Source of the DNA: Hybos culiciformis | Taxonomy: Eukaryota; Arthropoda; Insecta; Diptera; Hybotidae | DNA length: 64,000 nucleotides | Direction: 5' to 3' | Assembly: GCA_964007475.1 (NCBI GenBank) | Contig: OZ023273.1 | Span: 9,145,740-9,209,739 of the forward strand | In this document: one piece after another, positions 24,139-36,500 of the stretch | Numbering within the stretch: the first letter of the stretch is position 1 | How the letters are laid out: every line of letters starts with the position of its first letter | Program-made: the position numbers and the translations under genes | Notes under the pieces: generated by a model | Told to the model about the DNA's origin: nothing | Seen by the model: only the letters and a program-made list of their open reading frames with translations | The model's database searches: none

Positions 24139-24866
24139 GTTTCAGGTAATACCTATGTAGTTTAGTAAAGTATGTGCCTATAAGGCGATCCCTTCCATTC
24201 CCTTAGCAAAATGAAAAATAACATTTTAAAATTGATTTGAAAAAATAACGCAATTTTATTTGCATATATTTAGGCACCGTTTATAGAAACATAACAAGTA
24301 TTTTATATTTTATTAATTATTTGACAGGTTGTTAGGTATATGAAAAGGACTTTCTGCACAATTTCAAATAAAACGATTCATTTATTTACATAAAGTTTTA
24401 GCGCATTATGAGGTTGACTACAGTTGAAGCAACAAATCCAATAAATGAAGTCGTACTAAAAATCATAACAAAAGGCACGCTCTCAGATGTCAGCTGTCAG
24501 CAGCATCAGCAGGTTTTTTAGAAACAAAAATTTGTTTTTAATATGATTTGATTTTTTGATTTGATTTAATTTTTTCTTGAATTTCTTGATGATTTAATTA
24601 TTTTATTTCTTAAACTATAAAATTTACACAAACAAATCGTTAATTCGTAAAATAAAATAATAAAACTTTATAATTTCAAAACCAAAAAATGTGTAGTAGG
24701 TAAATAAGTACATACTTACTACACTACTTACTAGTCTTACTACTACTTAAGCTGATAAGAGAAGAAGAGTTACATTTAAGAGAAGAATTAATAACTGAGT
24801 TCTGAGTTAATTAAAAATATTTCAATAAAAAAAAAAACCGCCAAATTTTTACTTTCAAAAATAAAA
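24139..24866. promoter_or_regulatory. Upstream region of DPH5
   Basis: AT-rich DNA between the MITE and the DPH5 start. A less AT-rich patch at about 24475-24520 repeats CAGATGTCAGCTGTCAGCAG-like words and is the likeliest promoter-proximal segment. No TATA, Inr or splice site is decisive, so the 5'UTR is unplaced. Confidence 0.3.
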
Positions 24867-26412
24867 ATGTTTTACCTAATTGGCTTGGGACTTGGTGATC
24901 CCAAAGACATTACAGTTAAAGGATTAGAAATTGTGCAAAAATGTAAACAGGTGTTCCTTGAAAATTACACTTCAATTTTGGGATGCTCAAAAGAAGAACT
25001 TGTAAGTAGCCTTTAGAACATTTTAAAATGATTATTATAAATTATATATTTCTATAGCTTGACTATCTAATATTATTCTTCTTCTTATTCAATGACGCTA
25101 CAGCCCATTTCGGGCCTTGGTCTTTATGCATCAGTTTTAAGTTAAATAAAAAATCGGATCTCAGATAAAGTAACTAAATGTAGGTAATCATTTATAGGGC
25201 AATTAATTTTGAGATCCAATTTGTAACGAACGGAATTTTAAGGTCAAGGTATCTATCAATATTGTTTCTCACTAAAATAAATCAGAAATAATACAAATCT
25301 ATACATATGGTTTAGGAACTTAGGGAAAATATCATTCTCTTTAACGACTTGCAATCTATCTCTGTTTTTAATGAACATCTTTTATTTTTAGGAAATATTT
25401 TATGGACGTGAGTTGATCATAGCAGATCGGGATTTAGTCGAGCAAGGAGCTGATGAGATTTTATCAAAAGCTAACGAATTTGATGTAGCCTTGCTTGTGG
25501 TAAATTCGAAAATTTTAAATAATTTTTTCAACCTTAAATACCTATTTTTGTGATTGAAATACATGTAAAAAGTGGTAAATTTACTGATTTAGGTACTCCA
25601 GTGCTCGCGATCTTACGGTTTTGGAATTTTTTTTTCTGTGTCCTTAGTAGAAATTGATTAGATCTGGTTGCAGTTTACTATATTAAGTAGTACAAGTTTA
25701 AAATGAAACAATAAGCACTTTTTTAATAATTCGGTTGAAATATATTCATTAAAGTATTATGCGAACTTTTTATGAAATTATTATTAAATTGTCATTAAAA
25801 ATTAATTTTTAGGTAGGTGATCCTTTTGGAGCCACCACTCACACTGACTTTCTTCTCCGTGCCAAAGAGAAAAACATTCCCTTCAAAGTTATTCATAATG
25901 CTTCAATTTTGAATGCAGTTGGATGTTGTGGCTTACAATTATATAATTTTGGCGAAACAATATCAATTCCATATTGGGATGAAAACTGGAAACCAGATAG
26001 CTTTTATGATAAAATTAAAATGAATAGATTGAACAATATGCATACACTGTGCTTGCTAGATATTAAAGTTAAAGAGCCCACACTCGAATCATTGATGAAA
26101 AAGAGACGTGAATATATGCCACCTAGATTTATGAGCTGCATAGAAGCGTCTCTTCAATTGTTAGATATTGTTAAGAACAAAAGACAAGATAATCAAGAAT
26201 TAGCTTTTGATGAATTAAGTTTAGTAATTGGACTGGCGAGAGTAGGTCACGATAATCAAAAAATTGTTGCTACATCATTACAAAATATGTCTAAAACAGA
26301 TTTGGGACCACCACTTCATTCAATGGTAATCCCTAGTAAAAAATTGCATCCATTAGAATTAGAATATTTACAACAATATTCTGAAGAAATTTTAGAAGAG
26401 AATAATAAATAA
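24867..26412 (+). CDS. DPH5: Diphthine methyl ester synthase (DPH5), three exons
   Basis: SAM-dependent methyltransferase of diphthamide synthesis. It methylates the modified histidine intermediate on eEF2 in the cytoplasm. Exons: 24867-25001, 25392-25499 and 25813-26412, all phase-0 junctions, giving 280 residues (human DPH5 is about 285). The N-terminus [16 protein letters not shown] carries the glycine-rich GLGLGDP loop (6-12) of the TP-methylase fold. LENYTS and [11 protein letters not shown] follow. Exon 3 opens with the diagnostic [12 protein letters not shown] (82-93), then [40 protein letters not shown] and RKREY/PPRFM-type segments, and the conserved end-region [12 protein letters not shown]. 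All family landmarks are in order with no frameshift. AATAAA overlaps the last codons. Intron 1 contains an insect repeat fragment. Confidence 0.96.
25080..25130 (+). repeat. Dispersed-repeat fragment in DPH5 intron 1
   Basis: The stretch CTTCTTCTTATTCAATGACG followed by CTACAGCCCATTTCGGGCC resembles a widespread insect interspersed-repeat core (C/T-rich lead, then GACGCTACAGCCC). It contains a short GGGCC-type hairpin (GCCCATTTCGGGC). Identification is from memory of similar insect sequence; the fragment is too short to assign to a family. Confidence 0.35.
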
Positions 26413-27479
26413 TTTTTTATGCTTTCATTATGAAAAATCTTTATTTACAATATTTTATAAGCCCAGTGAATAGGAGAATAAAAAATGTGATGAACGAATT
26501 GTTTAATGGCATATAACCATATATATAAATCATTCGCATTAAAAAAATATCATTTTTACTCCGTGCCAAATTTAATGCATACAGTTTTATATAACACACA
26601 AAAATATCTAGATTGAGGCGAAAAATAAAAAAAAAAAAAACAAAAAATTTTAAGGCGAAGCAAAATGTATAAAAACCAAACCAAAAAGAAAACAAAACAA
26701 AATTCTGTGCAATATTGCAATAGGAAAAAGAAAAAACAAAATAAAAACAATTTATGAAGAAACCGTTGCATACTTAAAAATTATTTTTTGATTTTGAATT
26801 TGAAAATTATTTTTTCACCTAACCTAGTTACGATTGCACCAGGGATCGGCTATGTAGAATTTTTTCTTTAATAAAATTACGCTACAAAGATGTCTATTTG
26901 AATTAGTATGAAAATATGAATAAAAATTGTTAAAAAATACAGTTTGTAAATAAATTTAACTTTTCGCACCAAATATTTTTTTCGATTTCTATAAAAACTG
27001 AAAATTTATCCAATTCAACTGTATTTTATATTGTTCATTTTTCAGTGGCTTATTCGACTTTAAAAAATATTGTTTCAAACCTAAAGTTCAACCTGAAATC
27101 TTTCCTAAAACATCCTCTAATGACTATAAATAATGAAGAATAAATTGTAATAATGATCTAATTAAAATACTTGAAAAATGTTATTTTCTGACTAAAGTTA
27201 ATTATATACATATACTAAAAAATAATTTAAATCGATCTTTAATTCACATTTATCAACAATGACTCAAGTCTATATTAGAGAAGAGATAAAAATAAACTAC
27301 CTAACCTCAGTTCAGCTGTTTTCAAACAAATATTCGAAAATCCAAATTTCAAACAGCAAAGAATTAAAAATACGAAAACCTAATTACAGTATTTTGTTTT
27401 CGTTTTTGTATTTTTTTTATTTCATTATAAATAATAAGTATATTTTACATAAAAATTCATGAACAAGGTAATAGTAGAT
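26413..27479. other. Intergenic region downstream of DPH5
   Basis: Probable DPH5 3'UTR followed by AT-rich sequence. Minus-strand open frames at 26441-26771 read as F/K/Y-rich low complexity and have no domain signature. A 67-codon plus-strand frame at 27259 is likewise unsupported. Confidence 0.45.
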
Positions 27480-27659
27480 TACAATACATGGTAAGAAAAT
27501 TTGTTATTCTTGCGAGTTTTGTATACACACAAACACATAGACACGAGTCATATTTATATCACGAGACCGAAGGTCGAGTGATATAATATTGACGAGTGTC
27601 TATGTGTTTGTGTGTATACACAACGAGCTGTATAACAAATTTGATTACCATGTATTGTA
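27480..27659. mobile_element. 180-bp near-perfect foldback (hairpin MITE-like element)
   Basis: The two ~85-base halves are reverse complements almost end to end. Tips are TACAATACATGGTAA and TTACCATGTATTGTA. The stem includes a perfect segment (GTATACACACAAACACATAG and a few more bases), and the short central loop lies around CGAGACCGAAGGTCGAG. A TA dinucleotide is present at each tip, which would fit a TA target duplication. It has no coding capacity. It could be a Tc1/mariner-type MITE; the superfamily is not proven. Confidence 0.75.
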
Positions 27660-27819
27660 TACTGCTTTAATGTGCATGGGAGAGGGAGTTGAAAACAATA
27701 CATTTACAATGAAAAAAATAAACAAAAAAGTTCAAAATGAAGCAAGGAAATAAAATTTAATTAATACGGAAGTAAATTTATTTCTCGAAATGATTTCAAA
27801 CCGGATGATTTAAGATCAG

Positions 27820-27952
27820 CTAATTCCTAAAATATTAAAAAAAAATTAGTAATTTTTCCAAAAAAAATTATTCATTTTCTTTTTTGCAAAAAAAAAATCG
27901 AATAATTTTTTTTTAGAAAAATTACTAATTTTTTTTTTTTTATTTTAGGAAC
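27820..27952. repeat. AT-rich inverted repeat
   Basis: Left arm CCTAAAATATT...AAATTAGTAATTTTTC and right arm GAAAAATTACTAATTT...ATTTTAGG are inverted copies, about 50 bases each, with a GAATAAT/ATTATTC inner pair. Low complexity limits the significance, but the AAATTAGTAATTTTTC pair is specific. Confidence 0.55.
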
Positions 27953-28455
27953 TAATGGTCTTCTTAAATTTTATTTAATTTTATTTTTAATTATTAAAAA
28001 AAATAATAATAATTTTATAATTATTTTTTTTTATAATTAAAAATAAAATCAAATAATAAATATATAGTTATAATTTATATTTACAATAAATAATCTCCTT
28101 GTTGCTGCCATTTTCCTCGTTTGTTGATAAAAGAAAAAAAAATTCTTACTTGACATTTGACAGCAAACTTTATAATGACAACAAAGATATTTTCAGGGTT
28201 ACCATTGTTCTATTTTTATTCATTTTGTTTTTTTGAATAAAAATAAGTGCAATTTTTGAAGTGTGGTTTAAATTTTTGTACTAAAATCCAACCACACTCG
28301 TTTAAAAATTTAGTAGTAGAGGTTCTAAGATCCTTTAAAAATAGTAGATTGAAACACATATTAAGAAAATTCATCGACTGATCGACTGGCCGCTTTTTAG
28401 AAAAAAAAAAAAATAGCCGCGTATTTTTTTATTGGTTCTTTTTTTTTTTTTTGTT

Positions 28456-28500
28456 TGCTCAGAGGGAAAATATAGATTAGCTCAGAGGGAAAATATAGAT
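28456..28500. repeat. 23-bp tandem duplication
   Basis: CTCAGAGGGAAAATATAGAT occurs twice, 23 bases apart, joined by TAG. A recent slippage or duplication event in intergenic DNA. Confidence 0.85.
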
Positions 28501-28658
28501 TTTTAGCATTATAAACTAAGCTTTGTTTGACATTGATATGATGCATGGGAGAGGTATACATTTGCAATTTTTTTTTTTTTTTGGTATTTGCTGTTTGAAA
28601 TATTGTGAGTGTGAGTGATATTATTTTTGTTTATAGTATTACGCAGTTCAAAATGAAG

Positions 28659-28730
28659 AATGTAAATACAATATAGAGCAATGTAAATACAATTTACATC
28701 ACAGGGAAATGTAAATACAATTTACATTCC
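28659..28730. repeat. Short clustered repeat with palindromic core
   Basis: AATGTAAATACAAT appears three times in about 70 bases. The second and third copies end in the palindromic ATGTAAATACAATTTACAT form, so each can fold into a hairpin. Function unknown. Confidence 0.7.
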
Positions 28731-30553
28731 TCTATAATTGCATGTGTATTGATGCATGTAATGGAGCATTTACCGAGCTAAATTTGCGAATGTAGATACA
28801 ACTTACCGAAGCCATGCGCATTAAAATAAATTAATAATTTACAAAAAAACATGAGTATAATAATTTTATACGAGATTTAATATTTTTATTGTAGTCTTAT
28901 TAATTTTAATTGGTACTTAAAAAACATTTATTTTATAACTAACTATTCACTTTAATATTTTTTTACGTGTGTATAATAATTATAAGACAGTTTAGCTTTT
29001 ATTTATTTCATACCTGGGGTTTTTACCTGTTATATTTTTTTATTTTGTTATCTCTTTGATATTAAAAAAATTCCTTTACATATCAAGTTGACACCAAAAT
29101 ATAACATGTGAAAATGAAAATAATAATAATAATAATGAGAGTTTTTCATGCAAATGGTGTGCATATTAGCAGTTCAAAAGAAAATTCAACCTTTCGAAAA
29201 TAGTGAAAATAATTTTATTCAACATGGTTAAAATAATTCTCATTTTAAGACCATGCGCTTACAGAGAACCATAATTACTGCGCAATTTTAAATAATCATA
29301 AAAATCGGTATAATTTTGGTCTACACCTACAGTAAATTCGATTCTAAATACGATTCAAATCTGGTTTCTAAGTACGTATTAGTCGTATGTGATATATCTA
29401 TTTTAAAACAATTTAAATGCAACTTCAACATGTTTTGTATTATAATACATATTATATTATAATTGTTAATGTTGTATATGTTCATAGGATTCATTAAAAT
29501 AGGATAACTTAAGAAAAATTTTATAAATATAAATATACAACAAAAATAGTAACACTACTGAATACCAATAGGATTTTCTTTATATCTACCCATGTATTAA
29601 GGTAAGCTACAAAAAATTTTTCAGCGATTTTATTTATCTTAAAATATCTAATATTTTTGATTATTGAGTGTATAAATTTAGGCATCAGGCGTCCAAAGAT
29701 ATTTATCATAAACAACATCATTATCATTTAGAATATTTATACATTACAAAATTGACTACATTTACATTTTAACAAGATTTTTTAATGCCACTAAGTTTAT
29801 TTATTTTTTTTAAGTTTTAAGTTTAACATTATTTTAGTTATTTTGTTACAATTTTTATAAGACTTAATTTCATTTACACACCTGATTTAAGTACAAAAAA
29901 TATTATTATTTTTCTGATAAACGATGGTTCACTGTTTCAGTCATTCTCTCAAGTATAATACCTTTTAATTTATATAAATATTTTCTTTCATGAGAGTATG
30001 AAAGAAATTTTTTTTTTTTTACAAATTTAGGAAAACTCAATTTTCATTTAGAATATTTTTTTTTTTTCTTTGCGAAAAAATTTTTTTTTCACGGTGAGAA
30101 AATACAGAAACATTCAGTCACATTTGGTTAATGACACTGAACTGACTCGAAACATTTTTTTATTATTCTGGTGGAAAATAACTACAGAAAAGAAAAACTA
30201 CCCTTTTCATGAAAATTATTTTAAATTTTCTAAATAAAAAAAAAGAATTATTATTATTTTTACTACGCCAATTTTTAAATCGGCCTTAATTTAATTAAAA
30301 TATAAATGAAAAACAAATTGTTTTAAAATAAAAAAAATCATAGTGAAGAAAGTTTAAAGCGATTTTTTTTTTAACATTTAAAAGAAAAAATTAATTATTT
30401 ATAATATATTAGTTGGAAAAAAAATTTGTATTAAGTGGGTGGAATTAAATTTATTTTTTTTTATATATATAAAATTAAAAACAAAAACATAATAAAATTT
30501 AAATTAAATTAAAAAATAAATTATTTTGAAAATAATCAGAAATCAAATTAAAA
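28731..30553. other. Intergenic/upstream region of Cow
   Basis: AT-rich with no coding exon recognised. A perfect 10-bp hairpin (TTTCTTTCAT, loop GAGAGT, ATGAAAGAAA) lies at 29982-30007. An arthropod Inr-like TCAGTC at 30114-30119 could mark transcription start for Cow, but nothing fixes the 5'UTR. Confidence 0.35.
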
Positions 30554-33500
30554 ATGAATAATTTCAATTTAATGAGTTTTTTAATTCTGATATTGGCTTT
30601 ATTTGCTGTCGCTAATATTATTGAAGCCAAGAAAAAGAAATACGAAGGAGATTTTGAATTTATTGATGAGGTAATTAATAATGTCGTTTTTTATTAAATT
30701 TTTGAAAGTTTTATCAAACAAAAAAAAAAGCTAATGCATATACACGAATTTCATATGCTTAAAAATTAATTTTTTAAATTAGGAAAAAAAAAATTAAATA
30801 AAATAAAGTTTTTTTTTTGGTAAATATAACCTTATTAATGAATTATAGGAATAAAGATAAAATTTATATGTAGTTATAGGTATATAATATTTTTTTTCTA
30901 TATAAATTTTATGGTAAAAATCGATAAGATTTAAAATATACAAGAAAAACAGAGAATATTATATCCAACACACAAGTCTACCAATGGGTATACAAGAAAA
31001 ATATATATATATAATACATATATTTATTTTTAATAAGTGAAATAATTTGTTATAAACAACATTTCAAATAATTTCCGTAGAGGTTTTTTGCTTTTAGTAT
31101 TGAGTGCCTACTGAACTGTTAAACCGGTTTCAATTCTTTGATTGCCAGAATTTTCTCAATTTTATTCTATTTCACCGCCTTCCTAAAGGATGAGATTATT
31201 CTACGATTTCGGGTTTTCATATAAAATTTATATAATTTTTAATTTTATCAAAAGTTTTAATGAATTCCGATGAAAATTATTGCGATGGGTAGTTAGGATG
31301 TCGATAAAAGGAGTTTAAAAAAAATGATAAAACCTTGATTATTTTCAAAGATTCGAACTGGGATCTTAATTTCGATGAACATTTGTGTACATCTATAGTT
31401 TATGACTAAATGGTATTGCTATAGTGATATTCGAGGAATCGAAATGTCAGCATCCATACTTCGTTTATGAGGTACTGTTCCAAATTTTTTATATATTATA
31501 TGCAGAAGATGTTTATGGGATGTTTATTTTCGTATCGACGGATTAAACCTATAATGTAAAATTATTGGTTAGTTAAACAGCTATTTATAGTAAAAAGTTA
31601 TTGATTAACGTTTTGTTTTTAAATAATTGATAACAGCGAACGAATATCGATTCAATTTAATTAAATTTAAACTCATTGTGCAATTTAAATTATTAGATAT
31701 ATTCTTTTGTATAGTAAAACACATATAACATAACTATCAAGAAGATCATAAAGGTCTGCATTCAAAAGAGATTTCCCCTTAACTAATTTTTTTTATAGAT
31801 ATCCTTTTATTCATTTTATTAACTGATTTCTATTGTTATCTAATAATGAATGATGTAATCTAAAACCAATGATGGAGTTCAAAATAGCTTACGTATTTTT
31901 TTTCAATATATATGTAAATATAATCATTTTTTATTTATTCAATTGTAACGTACAGGTCCTTTGATTGCTTATAATTTTATTCATTTGACCCATTCAGAGT
32001 TTAAGTAAGTGAATGAATAATATAATCAATCCCTTGAAGAATCTTGGCACGATGTCTATGTCATTTTCAAAGATATTTGCAAACAAAATCAAATGGGAAG
32101 ATAGAATTTTTTTTTTTCAGTTCTAATATTATTGAAAACTTTTTCGCTTTAACCACCATCTCCATTACAATATTTTAGTTGGTTTATGTTTGTTTGTATT
32201 TTTAATGCAAGCTTGTAATATTTGGAAAAAAAACCTACCTGTAAAAGATTTTTTTTCGTAAATTTTTCTTGGCTCTGAAGAAAAAACAGATTACCAAAAA
32301 CATTACAAAACTAAAAGCATTTTAATAAAATGTCAGTTTCTTTACAATAATCCCTACTATATATAAAAATACTAATATCAACGCACTTTTTGCTTGAAAG
32401 GATTAAATTGAGAGGAAATGATGTCCTAAGGGAAATGTTTCCGTTTTCAAAATAAGAACCTCCTAATATTTAGATGTGTCTCCTATTCTTTTATAATAAT
32501 GGGCAATAAATCAAGTATTGAGATAAGAAATTGGTGATTGTACAATTTAATACAGAAAATGAAAGAATAATACCTACATATGTATATTCTTTTTAAGAAT
32601 TTATCTTTCATCCTTATTTAAAAATAATATACTTTCAGTTTCCAGCAGGTCGCGTCAATATTGATTTTATATAAATGTATCTATTTATATATATACATAA
32701 ATATATGAGAAAAATAGCTTTGAATAAATGCGAATAAATTTACAGCTGATTTATTTTTGCAATTATTAAAATTGAAAAATTCTTTTAATTCCGCAAATTT
32801 ACTGCTACATAGTACAAATAATGTATTACATATATTTTGTTCTAAATATTTTTAATTTTCATCTAGGGAAATTTAATTTCTCCCAAAACTAATATATTAA
32901 ATGAATTAATGTTTTTTTTTTTGAATAAAAGCATTTAATATTTACGCCTCAGTATGGGATATACTCTGAAATGTCAACATTTTAATGGAAATAAATTTTA
33001 ACATATCTATTATATCGTAATATAAAAAACCAACTAACTGAATCACCACTAAATTGCGGTAGACTATTCAATTTTTATAAATTTTTTTGTTATAAAATCG
33101 AATTACTCTATTATTGCCTGCCTTAATTAACTTTTAGTTGCCTTAATTAGAATGTTCTTGCTATAAAGTTTAGCTTATTTTAATACAATAAATTTATAAA
33201 GAAGTTCCTTAATAAAACTATTTGTTAATTGCTATAAAATTTTCCAATTTTATTTGAAAAATTCCAAAGCTAAAAATTACATAAATGTATGTACCATATT
33301 TAAAGAGATTTTAAGATAAATAAGAAAGTCAACAAAATGGAATATTATCGAAAACTAAAAGCTCAGTATCTGTCAGGATACAATCAATGGTTAATGAAAC
33401 TACATAGTTGAAATAATTGAAACACATGCGAATTCGTATGTATTTCCTATTTTTTTTTTTCTTTGATTCATACACCTAAAAAACACAGTTTTAATTTCAG

Positions 33501-36500
33501 TATATTTCTTGCTATATACTGATATGTAGGTCAAATCGAACTAGTATAGGATTACTAGCAAAATTAGCTATTTGTCAAAGCAAGGAAAAATAGCTCATAT
33601 TTTTTAATATATCTGCTGTTTATATTAGTTCAAAAATTTCAGGAAATAATTTTGTACAAAAAAGTTTTTTTCTATGTATTTTGGTTTAGCACAGCACAAT
33701 TCATTATGTTCAAACGAACAAGTTATTTATATATTTAACAATAGATGCAAGATTTTAAGGACATACTGCCAGAAAACAATGCTTCTATCAACATTTGTTC
33801 AGTGTGAATAATTTATGTAAATTACTTAAATGTTACTTTTTAATGATAAGATTAAAATAGATAAAAATTACAATGCCTATGTTTTATGAAAGGCATGGAT
33901 TTTAACGAATTTTCTATCAGGATTCTTTCAGACGAAAATACTGTATCGGCGATACTGCATACGATGCCTTTCAGAACTCAGTATTGTTGATGCTTTATTC
34001 AGTATTCAGTATCCCGTCGTCAGAAAATACAAAATTCCAATACTTTGTATCGTGATACTATATCCGATACTGAATCTCGTCAGAAAAGCTGTATTAAAAT
34101 TACATATAAAAATATGTTTTTTCTGTATCGTCGATACGTGTATCTTCTCTCCGATACAGTATCTTCGTCGTAAAGAGGCGTAAATCTCATAAAAAATTTT
34201 GTTAATTCGATTGATTTAGAAAAACACTGTGATAGTAAAATGTAAGTAACATTCTACATTTTAGACAATAATTTATGATTTCAATCAAATTTATTCGTTT
34301 GAATGAATTGATTTATGATTGGATTGCATAAGAGCTGTCATTATATATTCTAAAAATAAAAAAACATTATTTTGCACTCCTCGGGAAAAATCTTCAACTT
34401 AAACTATCTAAAAGTAATATTCTATTGAATCTTATATTGCATAAGAATATTTCTTACAAGTATTTTGCCATAAACTAAAAAAATTGCAATAAATTCATTT
34501 TTTTTTTATATTATTATAACTATCATTGTGAATTTAGCTTACGAAAAAGAAAAATAAACTGGCACCATATCAAAAAATCTTCGTTTGATGTTACTTTATG
34601 TGTACACATAACATATGTACATTTTCAAATGAAGCTATCAGCTTTTTGAATAATTTTTAGAAGAGGTATGTATATTTAAAATATAGTCTAGGAGTTAAGA
34701 AAATTAACAAAAAAGAATTTTCACACAATACAGAAAAGCTAAAGCAATTTGCTCGTTATATTCCTGGTGTCATTCCATTTAAAGAGTATACCTATGTATG
34801 TATAGTGGTATTCAAATAGAGGAAATTGCAACAGTCGTTATGTCCTTTAAGAAAACAGGATAAGAAGAAAGTGTATCATCTTTTACAATTTTATTTAATA
34901 TTCTTGGTTTTCCATGTAAAAAAAAACTCTTAAAACACTATAAAAAACATTCGGTTTAAAATTGTTACAAATTTCTAGAATACAGTTTTTGTATTTCAAA
35001 TATAGGATAAAGGGTATTATAACGTTATCAGAAAGGTTTGAGAATTCATGAATCCTTTTTTTTCCAATAATTTGAACAAAATATCCGTAGAAAATTTTAT
35101 TTAAATTTTTTTTTAATTAAAATTTTCACTTAATGAAGAAAATATACAATAAAACCCACTTATTGATAAAATAATTTTTTTTTCGGTTCTTATTAGCAAA
35201 CCCACGGCTTAAAAAAGTCTTATGCAATTAAAATAAAAATAACTTCAGAAAATGAATACATATTTTTTTCATTTCAGATAATGTTAAAAATTTAAAAAGC
35301 ATGTAAATGAAAAAAATTTCAAAAACAGAATTAAATGATATTTTCTTTCGACCGGGGAATAAGATTTTTAACGTTTTTAAGTATATGCAGAGAATTAATA
35401 TAATACCTGTCTTTTAAAGGAAAATATGTAATAATTCATCTACTAAGTAGGTATAACCAAAGAATTATGTGTTCCGTTTGTAATAAGTTGATAAATTAAA
35501 GAAAATTATTTTACAAACATATTATAGTTTTGTTTTCCCGGTACTACCTACCTACATAATTTCACTAATTATACGAGTATACATTTATTTTTTTAATTTT
35601 CTGTGTTAGAAATAAGGTGAATAAACTATAAAAAGCTTTAGAATATTCGACAAAGTTTTGCTCTTTAAAACCCCTTTTTATAAATCAACTATCGCCTATA
35701 AATTAAACTTTATATTCACCCTAGTTTTTTTTTTTTTTTACTATTAGTTCACAAGGATAAAGAGACATTTTAAACATAAAAAAAAAAAAATATCAAGTTT
35801 AATTTTGCAAAAATTTTTTGGATTTATTTTGTAGTGATTTAAATTGTCATTTTAATCTTTCACCACTACTTTGAAAAAATTTACAGTGACAAAATAATTT
35901 ACTATATAATATTTATGTTCAGTGTTGTGTTACTCAGCATTATAAACGTACAAACATATTATATTATATACATTATATGTATGCATATAGTTTTTATTTT
36001 AGTCAAAATAAAATTCCTTAATTTTTTGTCATGATGTGCAATTATTGTGTTATGTAGATATTTTTTTTCTCTTCAATTTTCTATGTACATACATTTTTTT
36101 TCTAAGCAGATCTAATGTACAAGGAAAATTTTCCGAAACAGATATAAATAACAAACATAACATTTTAAAGTGAGCTCCATGAGTTTCAATAAAACTTATT
36201 TTCATTTTAATTTTTTTTTTGTTTAAATGAAAATAAAAGAAAAAAATAAAATAAAAGTAGAATCCTTGCTGTTATAAAATATATTTATAATTTAAAAAAA
36301 AATGTTTTTTATGGTTGGAAACTTGAAAATCACCCAAAATCCTATAAAAATGAAAAAAAAATATAATAATAATAATAAAATCTTTATCCTTTCATATTAT
36401 AACCTAAAACTCTAGAAGAATTTAGTATAGCAAAGATAGATGTATCTTTATGTGTGTCTCTACAAGCTTTATTTTCTGGAAATATTAGTAAATAAATGGT

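Noticed and set aside
26441..26771. Minus-strand frames downstream of DPH5 resembling hydrophobic small proteins
   Set aside because: F/C/L-rich translation of an A-rich 3'UTR on the opposite strand. No splice or start context and no conserved motif.
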